A stretch of 64,000 nucleotides of DNA. Origin: Eggerthellaceae bacterium (lineage in GTDB: Bacteria > Actinomycetota > Coriobacteriia > Coriobacteriales > Eggerthellaceae). The position numbers were made by a program, and so were the translations under genes. Positions 42,942-50,903 of this stretch are shown here, piece by piece. The stretch is taken from NCBI GenBank assembly GCA_910575165.1, contig CAJTDS010000002.1, forward strand, positions 248,001 to 312,000, given 5' to 3'. How positions within the stretch are numbered: position 1 is the stretch's first letter; every line of letters starts with the position of its first letter. The notes beneath the pieces are model-generated. The model was not told where the DNA came from. It saw only the letters and a program-made list of their open reading frames with translations, and ran no database searches.

Positions 42942-43517
42942 CTACTCGATGGCGGCTAGCACCTGGAAGGCGTGGGCTGCGGGGGTGGGGGAGCTCTTGT
43001 CGTCCTCGTTCACGCTGCGCACGAGCATGCGGTAGTCGCCCTCTTCCTCGGGAATCCAGTCGAAGGTCCACCAGACCCAGCGGACGGCGTCGGTGCCCTC
43101 GGTAGACTGGCGGGTCCAGTGCTCGCCGCCGTCCAGCGAGAACTCCACGGCTATGATGCGCTTGTCGTAATCGTCGGCCCATCCTTCGAAGCGCATGGTC
43201 TGGCCTACGTAGCCTACGTACTCGGCCTTGCACGATACGTTTGGACGGTTCGTGAAGTCGTGCCCGTCGTCGACGAAGTCGGGCAGCGCCGGGGGCTCGT
43301 CCTCTTCGGTGAAGTCGATGGCGACGATGTCGCGGATGAAGTACTTGGCGGGAAACCCCGGAATCCACAGCTGGTTCGAGCATCCCATGACGTCCATGAT
43401 GTTCTCGCTGTTGATCTTGTCGGCGACGATGGCGCCGCGTTCGATCAGGAAGTCCAACGGAAAGGCAACCTTCATGCCGTCGGATGCGGTGAACGTAACG
43501 GTGTTGCAGTTTGCCAT
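42942..43517 (-). CDS. Partial sulfite-oxidase-like protein (C-terminal Mo-domain segment plus Mo-co dimerisation domain)
   Basis: A 191-residue protein matching the C-terminal half of sulfite-oxidase-family molybdoenzymes. The first part (DGMKVAFPLDFLIERGAIVADKINS, then LWIPGFPAKYFIRDIVAIDF) resembles the end of the molybdopterin domain. The rest (AEYVGYVGQTMRFEGWADDYDKRIIAVEFSLDGGEHW, then WIPEEEGDYRMLVRSV) is the Ig-like Mo-co dimerisation domain. The Mo-ligand cysteine and most of the cofactor site are absent, so it is not expected to be a complete enzyme. It has its own start behind GAGGGGGG and an intact frame, so it is not simply a broken gene. A 93-residue version of the Ig-like part is at 58542-58823. 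Confidence 0.8.
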   Translation of the reverse strand: MANCNTVTFTASDGMKVAFPLDFLIERGAIVADKINSENIMDVMGCSNQLWIPGFPAKYFIRDIVAIDFTEEDEPPALPDFVDDGHDFTNRPNVSCKAEYVGYVGQTMRFEGWADDYDKRIIAVEFSLDGGEHWTRQSTEGTDAVRWVWWTFDWIPEEEGDYRMLVRSVNEDDKSSPTPAAHAFQVLAAIE

Positions 43518-43661
43518 GGTCCCCCCTCTAGGACTATGAGCGGGCCGGGACAACCAACGCCTTGGCGCCTCGGTCTTCGCAATCATTCATGGTTGCGAAT
43601 AATACCACAGCTTACCCCAGGGCAAGCTCGTAGAGCGAAAGCTCCCCGTAATCGGTGAAGG

Positions 43662-44486
43662 CTATGGCTGGGATTGCGTGCCTTTGAGCGTTTCCAGCTG
43701 TTGTTGGAGGTGGTCGTAATGGAAGCGTTCCTCTTCGGTCCAGGGGCCGAAGAGGATTGACCGCAGTGCTTCCGAAGCGCTCTCGGGCGCTTTCGCGCTG
43801 CGCTTCTTTCGCGTGGGCGTCGACTGGTCATCGTCGCCTTCGCTCGCCCACAGGCACGTGCCGGCTCGGCTGTACAGGCGGATGCCTGTGAACGACCCAG
43901 AGTGCTCGAGCTCGTCTAAGTTGCTGGCGATATCCTGAACGATCCTGGCATGGTGGGCTGGGTCGGTGGCTCGGGGCGTGGTGCCGGCAACGCGCATCTG
44001 CTCGTAGCGTATCTGGCAGCTTATGAGCGAGATTTCCGGCTTCACGGCCATGAGCGCCAGCGATACGTCGTAGCCGCGCGATCTCAGCAGGTCGGCGGTC
44101 TTTAGGGGAACGGTGCTCGTGCGCAGAGTGCCTTCGATGACCAGGTTGTAGCCCATTCGCGAAAACGTATCGATCAGCCCTTCGACAAGCTTACCGGACC
44201 AGGCTGCCGTGTAGGAAACCCAGTCGTCCCCGTAGGCCTCTTTGAGCGCCTCGAATCGAGGGTGCTTTGAGCGGTACTCGTCGCCGTTGATGACGATGGT
44301 GTTGTTCCCGAGCCTTTTTTCGCATACGCGATGGAGGGTCGTTTTCCCCGCTCCGCTCTGTCCGCCGAGCAGGATGGCCTGTGGACGATCGGGGCGCCTG
44401 AGACTCGTGGGGGTAAGCAGGCGCCGAATGATGGTGGCGCGTTCTTGCTCGAGCTCTAAGGGCGTGAAGCTTCCATCGATGTTCAT
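43662..44486 (-). CDS. Zeta-type toxin (AAA-like UDP-sugar kinase)
   Basis: A 274-residue zeta/PezT-family toxin, which in characterised members phosphorylates UDP-N-acetylglucosamine precursors and blocks wall synthesis. Walker A is GGQSGAGKTT (41-50), followed by INGDEYRSKHP, the sugar-binding region WSGKLVEGLIDTFSRMGYNLVIEGTLRT, and a C-terminal extension with QIRYEQMRVAGTTPRATD. The C-terminal ~45 residues are variable. It lies 1 bp after the antitoxin stop. Confidence 0.92.
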   Translation of the reverse strand: MNIDGSFTPLELEQERATIIRRLLTPTSLRRPDRPQAILLGGQSGAGKTTLHRVCEKRLGNNTIVINGDEYRSKHPRFEALKEAYGDDWVSYTAAWSGKLVEGLIDTFSRMGYNLVIEGTLRTSTVPLKTADLLRSRGYDVSLALMAVKPEISLISCQIRYEQMRVAGTTPRATDPAHHARIVQDIASNLDELEHSGSFTGIRLYSRAGTCLWASEGDDDQSTPTRKKRSAKAPESASEALRSILFGPWTEEERFHYDHLQQQLETLKGTQSQP

Positions 44487-44487
44487 G

Positions 44488-45063
44488 CTAAGCTGCCTTG
44501 GACAGGAGTGTACGGGAGGCGTGCCTGATCACTTCGAGCTTGTCGTCTATGCAGTCCAAAGCGTGATGGTTCGAGTTCTCTTCGTATACGATGGTTGGTT
44601 TGAAGATGGCGATTTGCGTGGCGAGGTCATCAAGGATGAGTGCCGCCGTTCTGTCGTTCGCATCATTGGCTTTTCGGATTAGCCTGTCGAGGTCTGCCAT
44701 GATTTCCGCTGCCTTCTCGTTCAGGATTTCCTGGCGCAGGGTGATCTCGTAAATCTGATTGATGTCGAGGCTCATCTCGTCCTCCTCCTTGGTGATGGTG
44801 CAGAGCGCATATACCAGCTGTTCCGACTTCTCCTTCTGCCGCGGCGGGAGCTCGCTTCCGTCCCGTTCCAGGCAGTCGCGCATGAACTGCGGGTTCTCGG
44901 CGGCTCGTATGAGGTTGGCCATGGCTTTCGTAGGGGGGTCGCCGGCCTCGTAGCGAGCCATGGTTGCGGTTCCGATGCCCAGCACTTGGGCGAAGGCCTT
45001 CTGCGAAAGCCCGTACTTCGACCTAATCTCGCGGATTCTCTGAGCAGTTACGACGTCCTTCAC
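44488..45063 (-). CDS. XRE-type antitoxin of the zeta toxin
   Basis: A 191-residue protein with an N-terminal helix-turn-helix, AQRIREIRSKYGLSQKAFAQVLGIGTATMARYEAG (about 6-40), and a helical C-terminal half expected to bind the toxin. The order antitoxin-toxin with overlapping ends and a DNA-binding N-terminus resembles PezA-PezT. The upstream region has palindromes likely used for autorepression. Confidence 0.88.
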   Translation of the reverse strand: MKDVVTAQRIREIRSKYGLSQKAFAQVLGIGTATMARYEAGDPPTKAMANLIRAAENPQFMRDCLERDGSELPPRQKEKSEQLVYALCTITKEEDEMSLDINQIYEITLRQEILNEKAAEIMADLDRLIRKANDANDRTAALILDDLATQIAIFKPTIVYEENSNHHALDCIDDKLEVIRHASRTLLSKAA

Positions 45064-45094
45064 AGCGTCCTCCTTTCATAGGTTGCCGTAATAG

Positions 45095-45127
45095 TATAGA
45101 AAGATTATTCTATAATCAATAGATTAT
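45095..45127 (-). promoter_or_regulatory. Candidate autoregulatory operator of the toxin-antitoxin operon
   Basis: Two overlapping perfect inverted repeats, TATAGAA-N6-TTCTATA (45095-45114) and ATAATC-N4-GATTAT (45112-45127), lie 31 bp upstream of the antitoxin start in an AT-rich patch that would hold its promoter. XRE antitoxins bind such sites. Confidence 0.55.
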
Positions 45128-45173
45128 TATAGGTATTAATAGATAGTGTTTTGAGGGGCAGAAATGCCTATCC

Positions 45174-45207
45174 AACAAAAAGCCCGCCTGAAAAACAGGC
45201 GGGCTTT
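45174..45207 (-). terminator. Intrinsic terminator of the NCS1 permease gene
   Basis: AAAGCCCGCCTG (45179-45190) and CAGGCGGGCTTT (45196-45207) form a perfect 12-bp stem with a 5-nt loop. Read leftward the stem is followed by a T-run, so it ends transcription of the permease gene, 26 bp after its stop, before the divergently placed toxin-antitoxin promoter region. Confidence 0.85.
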
Positions 45208-45232
45208 GAATGCCTACGAGAATCGGCGAAGC

Positions 45233-46612
45233 TTACAAAACCTCGTCGGTCTCCTTGAACCTGAGGACGTCAACGCCCTTAATCTTGGCGCCGATGACCA
45301 TGATGACCCAGTACAGGACGCCTGCGCAAATGAGCGAGTTCAGTCCGGGGATGCCCCAGCCGATGGCGCTGGTGCCGTAGCCCACGGCGAAGCCTGCTAG
45401 CCAGCAGACGAGGGCGATGGGGTTCCAGTTCTCCACGCGGCGAGGCAGCACGCCCTCGGCGCGGGTTTCGTCCAGGATGGCGCGGCTGCGGCGCAGGACG
45501 AAGTAGTCGATCACCATGATGCCGGCAATCGGCGGAACGAACACGCCCAGCAGCGACAGAAACTCGGTGAAGTAGTTGATGATGCCCAGCACCGACAGGA
45601 TCGTGCCGACGATGCCGAGAATCCACACCAGCATGTCTCGGTTGGCTGCTTTGTTGAACAGGGCGTTAATGGCGGTGGCCAGGCCGAGGCTCGACGAGTA
45701 GAGGTTCATGTCGTTGAGCTTGACGGTGGAGGCGACCACGATGATGACGCCCAGGATGCCCGACGTCGCGTACATGATGGTCACGATGTCGTCGCTGCCG
45801 ATAGCGTGCGCCATGATGACGGCGAGGAGGTTCATTCCCAGCTCGCCGACAAACGTGCCGATGAGGGTCATCCAGAACACCTGGGTGCCGTTCTTCAGGA
45901 AGCGGGCGTAGTCGGGGGTGCAGATAGCTCCCGCGATGAAGCCGCCGGCCACCATGGTGGTGGCAGCGCCCAGCGACAGCGCCGGTCCCGGAGGTGCCGT
46001 CGTCAGCAGCTCGCCGATGGAGTGGTCCTGCAGCACGATGGCGGCCGACCAGACAACGGCGATGATGAACAGCGGCACGAAGATGGTGGCAAAGTTCGCG
46101 ATGGCCTTGATGCCGAAGACCACAAGCACGGTGATGGCGATGCCGGTGATGATAGCCCAGATGGGATACTCCAGGTCGCCCAGGAAGTCCGTGAGCGGAA
46201 TCATCGTGGCCATGCCTTCGCCGAACACGCAGTTCTGCACGCCGAACCACCCCACCATGGAAATGGCGACGATGGCACCGAAGACGGCCGAGCCTCCCTT
46301 GCCCAAGCCGCACCAGCGGGTGAGCAAGCTGGTCGAAAGGCCCTCGTGCGCAGCGGCGGCACCGAGTGCCCAGCTGACCACCTGCAGCAGCACGGAGCCG
46401 AGCATCGTGGCCAGGAACGCGTCGAAGAACGTCATGCCGAAGCCGAGCGCCGCTCCTAGCACCAGCTGCGATACGCAGCAGATTGCGCCGATCCTGATGA
46501 AGAGAATCCGCCAGAAGGGCTGTTTCGCTTCAGCAGGAACGCGTGATAGGGTGTAGTCGATGTCCTTGACTTCCTCGGCCTGCGCCTGCTCGATCTGCTT
46601 CTCTGTTGCCAT
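45233..46612 (-). CDS. NCS1-family permease (cytosine/purine/hydantoin type)
   Basis: A 459-residue transporter with about 12 helices, resembling CodB-like NCS1 symporters for nucleobases and related compounds. Visible features are VGWFGVQNCVFGEGMATM in helix 3, FGIKAIANFATIFVPLF, and TPDYARFLKNG, a conserved NCS1 loop. The start at 46612 lies behind AGGAGAGC; the open frame extends 12 codons upstream. No deaminase gene is adjacent, so the substrate is unassigned. Confidence 0.92.
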   Translation of the reverse strand: MATEKQIEQAQAEEVKDIDYTLSRVPAEAKQPFWRILFIRIGAICCVSQLVLGAALGFGMTFFDAFLATMLGSVLLQVVSWALGAAAAHEGLSTSLLTRWCGLGKGGSAVFGAIVAISMVGWFGVQNCVFGEGMATMIPLTDFLGDLEYPIWAIITGIAITVLVVFGIKAIANFATIFVPLFIIAVVWSAAIVLQDHSIGELLTTAPPGPALSLGAATTMVAGGFIAGAICTPDYARFLKNGTQVFWMTLIGTFVGELGMNLLAVIMAHAIGSDDIVTIMYATSGILGVIIVVASTVKLNDMNLYSSSLGLATAINALFNKAANRDMLVWILGIVGTILSVLGIINYFTEFLSLLGVFVPPIAGIMVIDYFVLRRSRAILDETRAEGVLPRRVENWNPIALVCWLAGFAVGYGTSAIGWGIPGLNSLICAGVLYWVIMVIGAKIKGVDVLRFKETDEVL

Positions 46613-46925
46613 GGCTCTCCTCCTTTCCAACCCGCGCCTTCCCAGCACGGGGAATAGAGTGGGGCGACCGATGCGTAGCCACCGCTATTGGATAGATTCG
46701 GGGGATTATACCGTTTGCTGAGTCGTTAACCGTGTGATGTCTCGAAAGTTCACGGGCCAGAAACGAATATTGGCCCCGAAGGGTGTGCAAATTTACGTGA
46801 ATGGCGTCAAGCCGGCCGCCTGGGGAAGGGGATTTCGTATACTGAAACGAAGCAGAGTCGTTTTCCATCGCGCTCGCATCCCGGGGCCGCTCCGGCTGGC
46901 GAAGCGTTCGGACAGGAGGGCAATC
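46613..46925. other. 313-bp divergent intergenic region
   Basis: Separates the leftward permease and rightward murT-gatD genes. A GTATACT-like -10 lies near 46838 and an AT-rich patch near 46708-46712, but no strong -35/-10 pair was found. GACAGGAGGG at 46911-46920 is the ribosome-binding site of the fusion gene. Confidence 0.55.
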
Positions 46926-49196
46926 ATGGGCATCCGTCACGGGGCCGCCAAGGCTGCGGGAGCCGTTTCCACCTGGGGGCTGAAGCACGTGTTCCACCGG
47001 CCGGCGGCCAACTTCCCCGGCAAGGTCGGCCTGTATGCCGACCCGCAGCTCATCGCTCACGAGCGGGGGAAGCTCTCACGTGGCAGCATCGTGGTGGTGG
47101 GCACCAACGGCAAGACCACGGTGACCAACCTTCTGGCCGATACGCTTGAGCAGGCCGGATGTACGGTGGTGTGCAACCGCACCGGGGCGAACCTGGACTC
47201 GGGCATCGCAACGGCGCTGCTGCACGCGGGCCGGGCCGACTGGGGCGTGTTTGAGAGCGACGAGCTGTGGTTGGCGAAGTCGCTGCCCCAGCTGCAGGCG
47301 CGCTACGTGGTGCTGCTGAACCTGTTCCGTGACCAGCTGGACCGCTGCGGCGAGATCGATCGCATCCAGGATGCCATCGTGGGGGCCTTGGGGCGCTCCC
47401 CCGAAAGCGTGCTCGTCTACAACGCTGACGACCCCTTGTGCGCCGCCATCGCCGATCGGGCGCCCAACCGCTGCGTGTCCTTCGGTGTGGCCCGCTCCAT
47501 GGGGCTTGCCCAGAACAGCGTGTCCGACGCCACCATGTGCCAGCGCTGCTCCACCATGTTCCGCTACGAGTTTCGCCAGTACGGGCAGCTGGGGGAGTAC
47601 GTGTGCCCGAACTGCGGGTTCTCCCGCCCGCCGCTGGACTATGCCGCCGTCGACGTTGCTCTCGGCGCCGTAGGGCTGTCGTTTTCCGTGGAAGAGCGCG
47701 GGGATGGCGCTTCTTCGGCCGGCGTGGCCGCTGAGCCCCTTTCGGCGCCGTTTTCCGGGGCCTACATGGTGTACAACCTGCTGGCCGTGGCCGTCGCGGC
47801 CCACCTTGCGGGCGCTTCGGCGGCCGATGTGCAGCGTGCCGTCGACGCCTTCGATCCGAAGAACGGTCGCTTGCAGGAGTTTACCGTGGGGGGGCGCCGG
47901 GTGCTGCTGAACCTGGCGAAGAACCCCACGGGCTTCAACCAGAACCTCAAGATCGTGGCGGGAGACCCGAACCCAAAGGTGGTGGGGCTGTTCATCAACG
48001 ATAAGGAAGCCGACGGGCACGACGTGTCGTGGCTGTGGGACATCGACTTCGAGGAGCTGGCCCACAGCGGCAGCCTGAGCGTGTTCGCCGGAGGGCTGCG
48101 CGGCCGCGACATGCAGGTGCGCTTGAAGTACGCGGACATCCCCTCGCGGGTGGTGGAAACCCCCGAGTCCATGCTAGAGGCCCTGGCAGCCTTTCCGACC
48201 TCGGTGAACGCGTACTTGATCGCGAACTACACGGCGCTTCCCGCCTGCAAGGCGGCTTTGGAGCGGGCGCAGGAAGAAGCAGGTGCCAAGGGTGCCGAGG
48301 TCGGGCGTGCCGGCGCTTCGGCGTTCCCGGACGGCGCGATGGGCCCGTGCTCGACGGAGCCGAGCGGGCATGCGGGCGAAACCGCGTCCGATGGCGGCGA
48401 AACGCATCCCGGCGAGGTGCCGCCCTCCGATGCGTTGCCGCTGGTCATCTTCCACATGCTTCCCGATCTGCTGAACCTCTACGGCGACGGGGGCAACGTG
48501 CGTATCCTGGAGCGACGGCTTGCCTGGCGCGGCATCCCCGTGGAGGTGCGTCGCATCATGCACGGCGATCCTGCGTCCTTCGACGAGGCCGACCTGGTGG
48601 TGATGGGGGGCAGCCCCGACCGCGAGCAGGAGCTGGCCAGTGCCGACGTGCGCGCCATGGCCGACGATCTGCGGAGCTACGTGGAGGCCGGCGGCCCGCT
48701 TCTGGCCATCTGCGGCAGCTACCAGATGCTGGGCCACGAATGGCTGCTGGACGGCCAGCAGGTGCCGGGCCTGGGCATTCTGGATGCGAGCACCCGCCGT
48801 CCCGGCACGTCCGCCGACCGTCTCACCAACAACATAGCCTTAAGCGTGCCCGGCATCGACGAGCCGGTAATCGGCTACGAGAACCATGCCGGCCGTACGT
48901 ACCTGGGCGAGGGCGTGCGCCCGTTCGGCTCGGTGATAGGCAGCGTGGGCTGCGGCAACAGCGAGCAGTCCAAATCCGACGGCGTCCGTTACAAAAACGT
49001 GGTCGGCACCTACCTGCACGGCCCGCTGCTGGCGAAGAATCCCCAGGTGGCAGATGATTTGCTGAAGCTGGCGCTGGAGCGTCACGCCCGCCGGACGGGC
49101 TGCGATCTGGACACGCTCGCCCCCTTGGACGATTCCCAGGAGCTTGATGCCAACCGCGCGCTGGCTCAGCGCTTGGGCGTCAAGGGGCAGCGATGA
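46926..49196 (+). CDS. murT/gatD: Single-chain lipid II isoglutaminyl synthase: MurT-GatD fusion
   Basis: A 756-residue fusion of the two subunits that amidate the D-Glu of lipid II to D-isoglutamine. The MurT part (about 1-450) has the Mur-ligase P-loop VVVGTNGKTTVTN (about 56), the four-Cys zinc ribbon CQRCSTMFRYEF with YVCPNCG (about 205-231), and a C-terminal DUF1727-like region (LNLAKNPTGFNQNL). A Gly/Ala/Pro/Glu-rich linker follows (about 450-504). The GatD part (505-756) has the glutamine-amidotransferase nucleophile ICGSYQMLG (Cys about 596) and the His in YLHGPLLA (about 698). In well-studied Gram-positives these are two genes of one operon. rsmI starts within its stop codon (ATGA overlap). 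Confidence 0.93.
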   Translation: MGIRHGAAKAAGAVSTWGLKHVFHRPAANFPGKVGLYADPQLIAHERGKLSRGSIVVVGTNGKTTVTNLLADTLEQAGCTVVCNRTGANLDSGIATALLHAGRADWGVFESDELWLAKSLPQLQARYVVLLNLFRDQLDRCGEIDRIQDAIVGALGRSPESVLVYNADDPLCAAIADRAPNRCVSFGVARSMGLAQNSVSDATMCQRCSTMFRYEFRQYGQLGEYVCPNCGFSRPPLDYAAVDVALGAVGLSFSVEERGDGASSAGVAAEPLSAPFSGAYMVYNLLAVAVAAHLAGASAADVQRAVDAFDPKNGRLQEFTVGGRRVLLNLAKNPTGFNQNLKIVAGDPNPKVVGLFINDKEADGHDVSWLWDIDFEELAHSGSLSVFAGGLRGRDMQVRLKYADIPSRVVETPESMLEALAAFPTSVNAYLIANYTALPACKAALERAQEEAGAKGAEVGRAGASAFPDGAMGPCSTEPSGHAGETASDGGETHPGEVPPSDALPLVIFHMLPDLLNLYGDGGNVRILERRLAWRGIPVEVRRIMHGDPASFDEADLVVMGGSPDREQELASADVRAMADDLRSYVEAGGPLLAICGSYQMLGHEWLLDGQQVPGLGILDASTRRPGTSADRLTNNIALSVPGIDEPVIGYENHAGRTYLGEGVRPFGSVIGSVGCGNSEQSKSDGVRYKNVVGTYLHGPLLAKNPQVADDLLKLALERHARRTGCDLDTLAPLDDSQELDANRALAQRLGVKGQR

Positions 49197-50128
49197 GCGG
49201 CAGCGCGCAAGGGGCCACGAACGCGGTGCCGGATGACGGGACGGGCGCCGGCCGCCTGGTGGTGTGCCCCACGCCCTTGGGAAACCTGGGGGACATGACC
49301 GCGCGATCCCGCGATGCCCTGGCAGCGGCCGACGTGGTATGCGCCGAGGATACCCGCGTGACCGGTAAACTGCTTGCGGCCCTGGGCATCAAGAACAAGC
49401 TCGAGCGGCTGGACGAAGCCACCATGCGCCAGCGGGCGGAGGGCCTGGTGGAGCGCATGGCGTCCGGCCAGGTGGTGGCTTACTGCTCCGATGCGGGCAT
49501 GCCCGGCGTGTCCGACCCCGGCATGCACCTGGTCAGGCTGGCGCGGGCCGCGGGCGTGGCCGTAGAGGTGCTGCCCGGCCCCACCGCCGCCGCCACGGCC
49601 TACGTGGCCAGCGGCACCGAGTTCGCCCGGTTCTTCTTCGGCGGCTTCTTTCCCCGCAAGCGCGGTGAGCAGCAGGCGCTGCTGGACAGCGTGGCATCGC
49701 TTGACGCGGCACTTATCTTCTACGAGAGTCCGAACCGCCTGGTGGAGGCCCTGGCCGTGCTGGCCGAGCGCTTCCCTTGCCGGGAGGCCTGCGTATGCCG
49801 TGAGCTCACGAAGGTCCACGAGGAAGTGGTCCGCGACACGCTGCCCCGGCTAGCAGCCCTGTTCGCCGAGCGAGCGCGCGCGTTTGAGACGGGCGAGCCG
49901 GGGGCTGCGGGCATCAAGGGCGAGATAGTGCTGGTGGTAGACGGCCCTAGCGAGTGCGAGGCTCAGGCGGCAAAGGAGCGTTCCCTGGCCAGCGCCGAAG
50001 ACCGTGTCCGGCAGCTGCTCGCCCAAGGCGTGCGATCCAAAGACGCCGCCCGGCAGCTGTCCCAAGAATTCGGCATCCCCAAAAACGACGCCTACCAGCT
50101 GGTTCTGGAGGCCGGGCGAAACAATTAG
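49193..50128 (+). CDS. rsmI: 16S rRNA (cytidine1402-2'-O)-methyltransferase
   Basis: A 311-residue tetrapyrrole-methylase-fold enzyme that 2'-O-methylates C1402 of 16S rRNA using S-adenosylmethionine. Family signatures are VVCPTPLGNLGDMTARSRDAL, CAEDTRVTGKLLAALGI, YCSDAGMPGVSDPG, and VLPGPTAAATAYVASG; FFGGFFPRKRGEQQ is also conserved. The C-terminal helical extension (about 270-311) resembles a winged-helix tail. Its ATG overlaps the murT-gatD stop, so the two are translationally coupled. Confidence 0.95.
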   Translation: MSGSAQGATNAVPDDGTGAGRLVVCPTPLGNLGDMTARSRDALAAADVVCAEDTRVTGKLLAALGIKNKLERLDEATMRQRAEGLVERMASGQVVAYCSDAGMPGVSDPGMHLVRLARAAGVAVEVLPGPTAAATAYVASGTEFARFFFGGFFPRKRGEQQALLDSVASLDAALIFYESPNRLVEALAVLAERFPCREACVCRELTKVHEEVVRDTLPRLAALFAERARAFETGEPGAAGIKGEIVLVVDGPSECEAQAAKERSLASAEDRVRQLLAQGVRSKDAARQLSQEFGIPKNDAYQLVLEAGRNN

Positions 50129-50224
50129 TCCATCGCAGCGCATTGGCTCTCTCGCCTAGCGCTGATGCAGGTGGACGGTGAATTCCTATGCCAAACTGTT
50201 ACATTCGGGCCTTGTGAACACAGG

Positions 50225-50237
50225 TAGAATGAAACGG
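50225..50237 (+). promoter_or_regulatory. Possible leaderless promoter of the YgjP-like gene
   Basis: TAGAAT (50225-50230) ends 6 nt before the GTG at 50237, so the transcript may start at or very near the start codon. No ribosome-binding site is visible and the -35 region is weak. Confidence 0.35.
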
Positions 50238-50869
50238 TGCGCAATCCGTCGCACCAAGCCGCGGCCGGTGTCCGCGAGAAAGCGGGGCACAGGGTGGGCA
50301 AAACGCGAAAAGCCCCACGGGCCGCAGTGGAGGAGTTCGAGGTCGTCGGCATTCCCGTGCGCTTGACTCGCAAGCGCGTTCGGCGGCTCAACCTGCGCAT
50401 TTCCCGAGACGGCACCTACGTTGAGATGTCCGCGCCCCCCCGCATAGGCCTCGCGCAGATCGAAGGGTTCGTCCTCGACAAGCAATCCTGGATCCGCGCC
50501 CATATGGCCGAGGCCGTCTCGTCACCTGCCGGCCAGGCCGAGCATGCAACGGCTCAGGAGGTTTCCGAGTGGAAGACTGCGGTTTCGACCGTGGTGCCGC
50601 CGCTGATCAAGGAGTGGGAACCCATCATCGGCGTGAAGGCCGGATCGGTGGTCTACCGCAACATGAAGAGCAAGTGGGGCAGCTGCCAGCCCACCACGGG
50701 ACGTATCTGCATCAACACGCGCCTTGCCCTCTACCCGCCCGAATGCCTGGAGTACGTGGTGGTGCACGAGCTGTGCCATCTGCGGGAGGCGAACCACGGG
50801 CCGGCGTTCCACGGGCTTTTGGACGCCTACATGCCCGATTGGAAGAGTCGCCGCGCGAAGCTGCGCTGA
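50237..50869 (+). CDS. YgjP-type metallopeptidase domain protein (DUF45)
   Basis: A 210-residue protein with the zinc-metallopeptidase signature HELCHLREANHGPAFH near the C-terminus (about 175-190), preceded by YRNMKSKWGSCQPTTGRICINTRLALYPPECLEYVVV, the hallmark of the YgjP/WLM-like family. These are usually small and of unclear function. Start GTG at 50237 with a -10-like box just upstream; an alternative GTG at 50294 has a slightly better ribosome-binding site. Confidence 0.85.
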   Translation: MRNPSHQAAAGVREKAGHRVGKTRKAPRAAVEEFEVVGIPVRLTRKRVRRLNLRISRDGTYVEMSAPPRIGLAQIEGFVLDKQSWIRAHMAEAVSSPAGQAEHATAQEVSEWKTAVSTVVPPLIKEWEPIIGVKAGSVVYRNMKSKWGSCQPTTGRICINTRLALYPPECLEYVVVHELCHLREANHGPAFHGLLDAYMPDWKSRRAKLR

Positions 50870-50903
50870 GCTTTGCGGGCGCTGCGTTGCGCCGGGGCGG
50901 CCG

